Positions 5,129 to 6,814 of a stretch of 6,814 nucleotides of DNA are shown in pieces; position 1 is the first letter of the stretch; each line of letters opens with the position of its first letter. Below the pieces are notes generated by a model. That model ran no database searches and was not told the DNA's origin. It saw only the letters and a program-made list of their open reading frames with translations. Origin of the DNA: Candidatus Falkowbacteria bacterium CG02_land_8_20_14_3_00_36_14 (GTDB lineage Bacteria; Patescibacteriota; Patescibacteriia; Patescibacteriales; UM-FILTER-36-11). The position numbers and the translations under genes are program-made. The stretch spans positions 1 through 6,814 of the forward strand of contig PETS01000063.1 of the NCBI GenBank assembly GCA_002781265.1, in the 5' to 3' direction.

Positions 5129-6814
5129 ATGTATATTTTAGAAAAAATAAAATTAAATATTGCTAAATTAATTAATAAGGCGCTTGGACAAAATATGGTT
5201 CAGGCGTCTGATTTGGTTTATCCGCCGAATGCGGAATTTGGCGATTTCAGCCTGCCGATGTTTAATTTAGCCAAAGCGATGAAAAAAACGCCGGCGGAGG
5301 CAGGGGAGTTTTTAGCAGAAGAGATAAAAAATGGCAATATGGATATTTCCGCCAAAGCCGCCGGCCCTTATTTGAATTTTATTATCAGCCGGGAAAAATT
5401 GGCTAAAAGTATTATCAGTGAAATTTTTAAGATAGATAAAGAATATGGGCGCAATAAAACAGGCAAGAAAAAAAGAGTAATGGTTGAATATTCCAATGCC
5501 AATACCCATAAGGAATATCATGTAGGCCATTTGCGCAATATCTGCTACGGCGATGCGGTTAATAAAATATTAGTCGCCAACGGCTATAATTCCATCCCGG
5601 TATCTTATATTAATGACTTTGGCATTCATGTCGCCAAAACAATTTGGGCCTATAATAAATTTTATAAAAATAAAAAATTGCCTGAAAATAAAGGTTATTT
5701 TTTAGGTAAAGTTTATACCATGGCCACCCAAGAGCTGGAAAAAGATCCCATGATCAGAAAAGTTGTTTCCAGTTGTATGAAAAAAATTGAATCAAAAAAA
5801 GGAGCGGAATTTAAATTATGGCAGAGAACGAGAAAATGGAGCATTAATAGCTTTGCTAAAATATATAGAGAATTGGGAATAAAATTTTTCCATATTTATT
5901 ATGAAAGCGAATTTATTGAGAAGGGGATAGAGATGGTGGCAAAATTATATAATAAAAATTTTTTAACTAGAAGCGACGGCGCGATCATCGCCAATTTGGA
6001 AAAATACGGGCTAGGCGTATTGCTGTTCTTGCGCTCCGACTGCACCGCCTTGTATCCGGTGGCTGATTTGCCGCTGGCTATTGAGAAATTTAAGCACTAC
6101 CGTCTAGCCAAATCAATTTATATAGTTGATATCCGCCAGGATTTATATTTTAAGCAGCTTTTTAAAATTTTGGAATTATTAGGATATAATAAAGAAATGG
6201 TGCATATTGGTTTTGATTTTGTAAAATTGCCTGAAGGCATGATGTCTTCCCGCACCGGCAATGTCATCACTTATGAAGATTTGCGCGAGCAGATTTTTAA
6301 AAAAGCTTATCAAGAAACCAAAAAGCGCCACCATAATTGGAAAAATAAAGAAATAGAAGCAGTGGCGAATAAATTAACAAACGGCGCTATAAAATTTGAA
6401 ATGATTAAAGTAAGCGCCAATCAGATTATTACTTTTGATATAAACCAATCACTGCGCTTTGACGGGTATACCGCCGCTTATTTGCAATATACCAATGCGC
6501 GGATACAGAGTATTATTAAAAAGTCGAAAGTTAATCCGCCGGCTGGCAGACAAAAATTAAAAATTGATTTTAGTAATTTAATTGAAAAAAAAGAAGAGGA
6601 GTTGGTGATGATGTCAGCGAAATATCCGGAAATTATCAGTAAAGCCGGAGTTAATTATGATCCTTCGGAGATTGCCAAATTTTTATTTGAATTAGCCAGA
6701 GAATTTAATGATTATTATCAAAGCACACCCGTGTTAAAAGCCGAACCGGAAGTCCGCACTGCCAGATTGGCCTTAATCGGCGCAGTTAGCCGAGTGATTA
6801 TAAACGGTTTGGAT
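5129..6814 (+). CDS. argS: Arginine--tRNA ligase (ArgRS), 3' end beyond window
   Basis: Class I synthetase charging tRNA-Arg with arginine in the cytoplasm; known members need bound tRNA to form the adenylate. The frame is open from ATG 5129 to the last base (562 codons, no stop). The N-terminal additional domain (about 1-88) contains the PPNAEFGDFSLPMFNLAK pattern. The catalytic domain has VEYSNANTHKEYHVGHLRN, with HVGH at 131-134. The KMSKS equivalent is MSSRTGN (372-378), a normal ArgRS variant. The DALR anticodon-binding domain begins near 440 with SLRFDGYTAAYLQYTNARI, and the last residues (TARLALIGAVSRVIINGLD) match the family's final helix. Family proteins usually end about ten residues later, so nearly all of the gene is present. 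No Shine-Dalgarno site is visible. It follows tyrS by 37 bases with no terminator. A short GC-rich imperfect palindrome lies in the variable stretch at about residues 470-475. Confidence 0.96.
   Translation, partial: MYILEKIKLNIAKLINKALGQNMVQASDLVYPPNAEFGDFSLPMFNLAKAMKKTPAEAGEFLAEEIKNGNMDISAKAAGPYLNFIISREKLAKSIISEIFKIDKEYGRNKTGKKKRVMVEYSNANTHKEYHVGHLRNICYGDAVNKILVANGYNSIPVSYINDFGIHVAKTIWAYNKFYKNKKLPENKGYFLGKVYTMATQELEKDPMIRKVVSSCMKKIESKKGAEFKLWQRTRKWSINSFAKIYRELGIKFFHIYYESEFIEKGIEMVAKLYNKNFLTRSDGAIIANLEKYGLGVLLFLRSDCTALYPVADLPLAIEKFKHYRLAKSIYIVDIRQDLYFKQLFKILELLGYNKEMVHIGFDFVKLPEGMMSSRTGNVITYEDLREQIFKKAYQETKKRHHNWKNKEIEAVANKLTNGAIKFEMIKVSANQIITFDINQSLRFDGYTAAYLQYTNARIQSIIKKSKVNPPAGRQKLKIDFSNLIEKKEEELVMMSAKYPEIISKAGVNYDPSEIAKFLFELAREFNDYYQSTPVLKAEPEVRTARLALIGAVSRVIINGLD
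6535..6550 (+). repeat. Short imperfect palindrome in argS (possible decayed repeat)
   Basis: TCCGCCGG (6535-6542) and CTGGCAGA (6543-6550) are near reverse complements: six Watson-Crick pairs, one G-T and one C-A mismatch. It is GC-rich in an AT-rich, weakly conserved stretch and encodes NPPAGRQ (residues 469-475) between two helices of the anticodon-binding domain. The length is too short to exclude chance. Confidence 0.25.

Larger units (their letters stand above)
200..6814 (+). other. Probable operon: valS, lytic transglycosylase, tyrS, argS
   Basis: Four consecutive same-strand genes are separated by 35, 12 and 37 AT-rich bases. None of these gaps holds a GC-rich stem followed by a T run or a strong promoter-like pair. 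The first gap has AATATT/AATATT arms, but they are all A/T and unlikely to terminate transcription. Co-transcription is inferred from spacing only. Whether the unit extends past argS cannot be seen. Confidence 0.6.

Noticed and set aside
5312..5530. 72-codon - strand frame resembling a small membrane protein
   Set aside because: It is antisense to the ArgRS N-terminal and catalytic domains, which carry unmistakable motifs on the + strand.

Overview
The window is an AT-rich stretch in which every gene I can support lies on the + strand. Four things suggest a Patescibacteria/CPR-like (Parcubacteria-type) bacterium: dense translation genes, almost no Shine-Dalgarno sites, Lys/Ile/Asn/Glu-rich proteins, and GC-rich palindromic repeats inside open reading frames. 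This placement is inference, since no 16S or ribosomal marker is present. The standard code fits: there is no in-frame TGA in about 2,170 sense codons, so the TGA=Gly code of Gracilibacteria/SR1 is unlikely.

Layout. 1-84 is the C-terminal end of an IS30-type transposase cut by the window edge. 85-199 is an AT-rich gap that may hold a promoter. A tightly spaced series follows: valS (200-3031), a Tat-signal lytic transglycosylase (3067-3852), tyrS (3865-5091) and argS (5129 to the window end, lacking only its last few codons). The gaps between these genes are 35, 12 and 37 bases. None contains a convincing terminator, so the four probably form one transcript. No rRNA, tRNA, CRISPR array, riboswitch or T-box was seen.

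How the genes relate. Three are class I aminoacyl-tRNA synthetases, which charge tRNAs with valine, tyrosine and arginine. Their signature motifs are readable: HMGH/KMSKS, HLGH/KMSKS, and HVGH/MSSRTGN. The fourth is a predicted exported peptidoglycan-cleaving enzyme, out of place by function but embedded in the same series.

The most notable signal is not a gene. At least three unrelated palindromic repeats sit inside synthetase coding sequences and are translated: two identical 47-bp units in tandem in valS, a GGGGGATA-type hairpin repeat in valS, and a perfect 28-bp palindrome in tyrS. Weaker candidates lie near the valS 5' end and near the argS 3' end. All fall in linkers or between domains, and all leave the reading frame open. 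This resembles the in-gene palindromic elements described in Rickettsia. I see no evidence of a new defence or metabolic system here.
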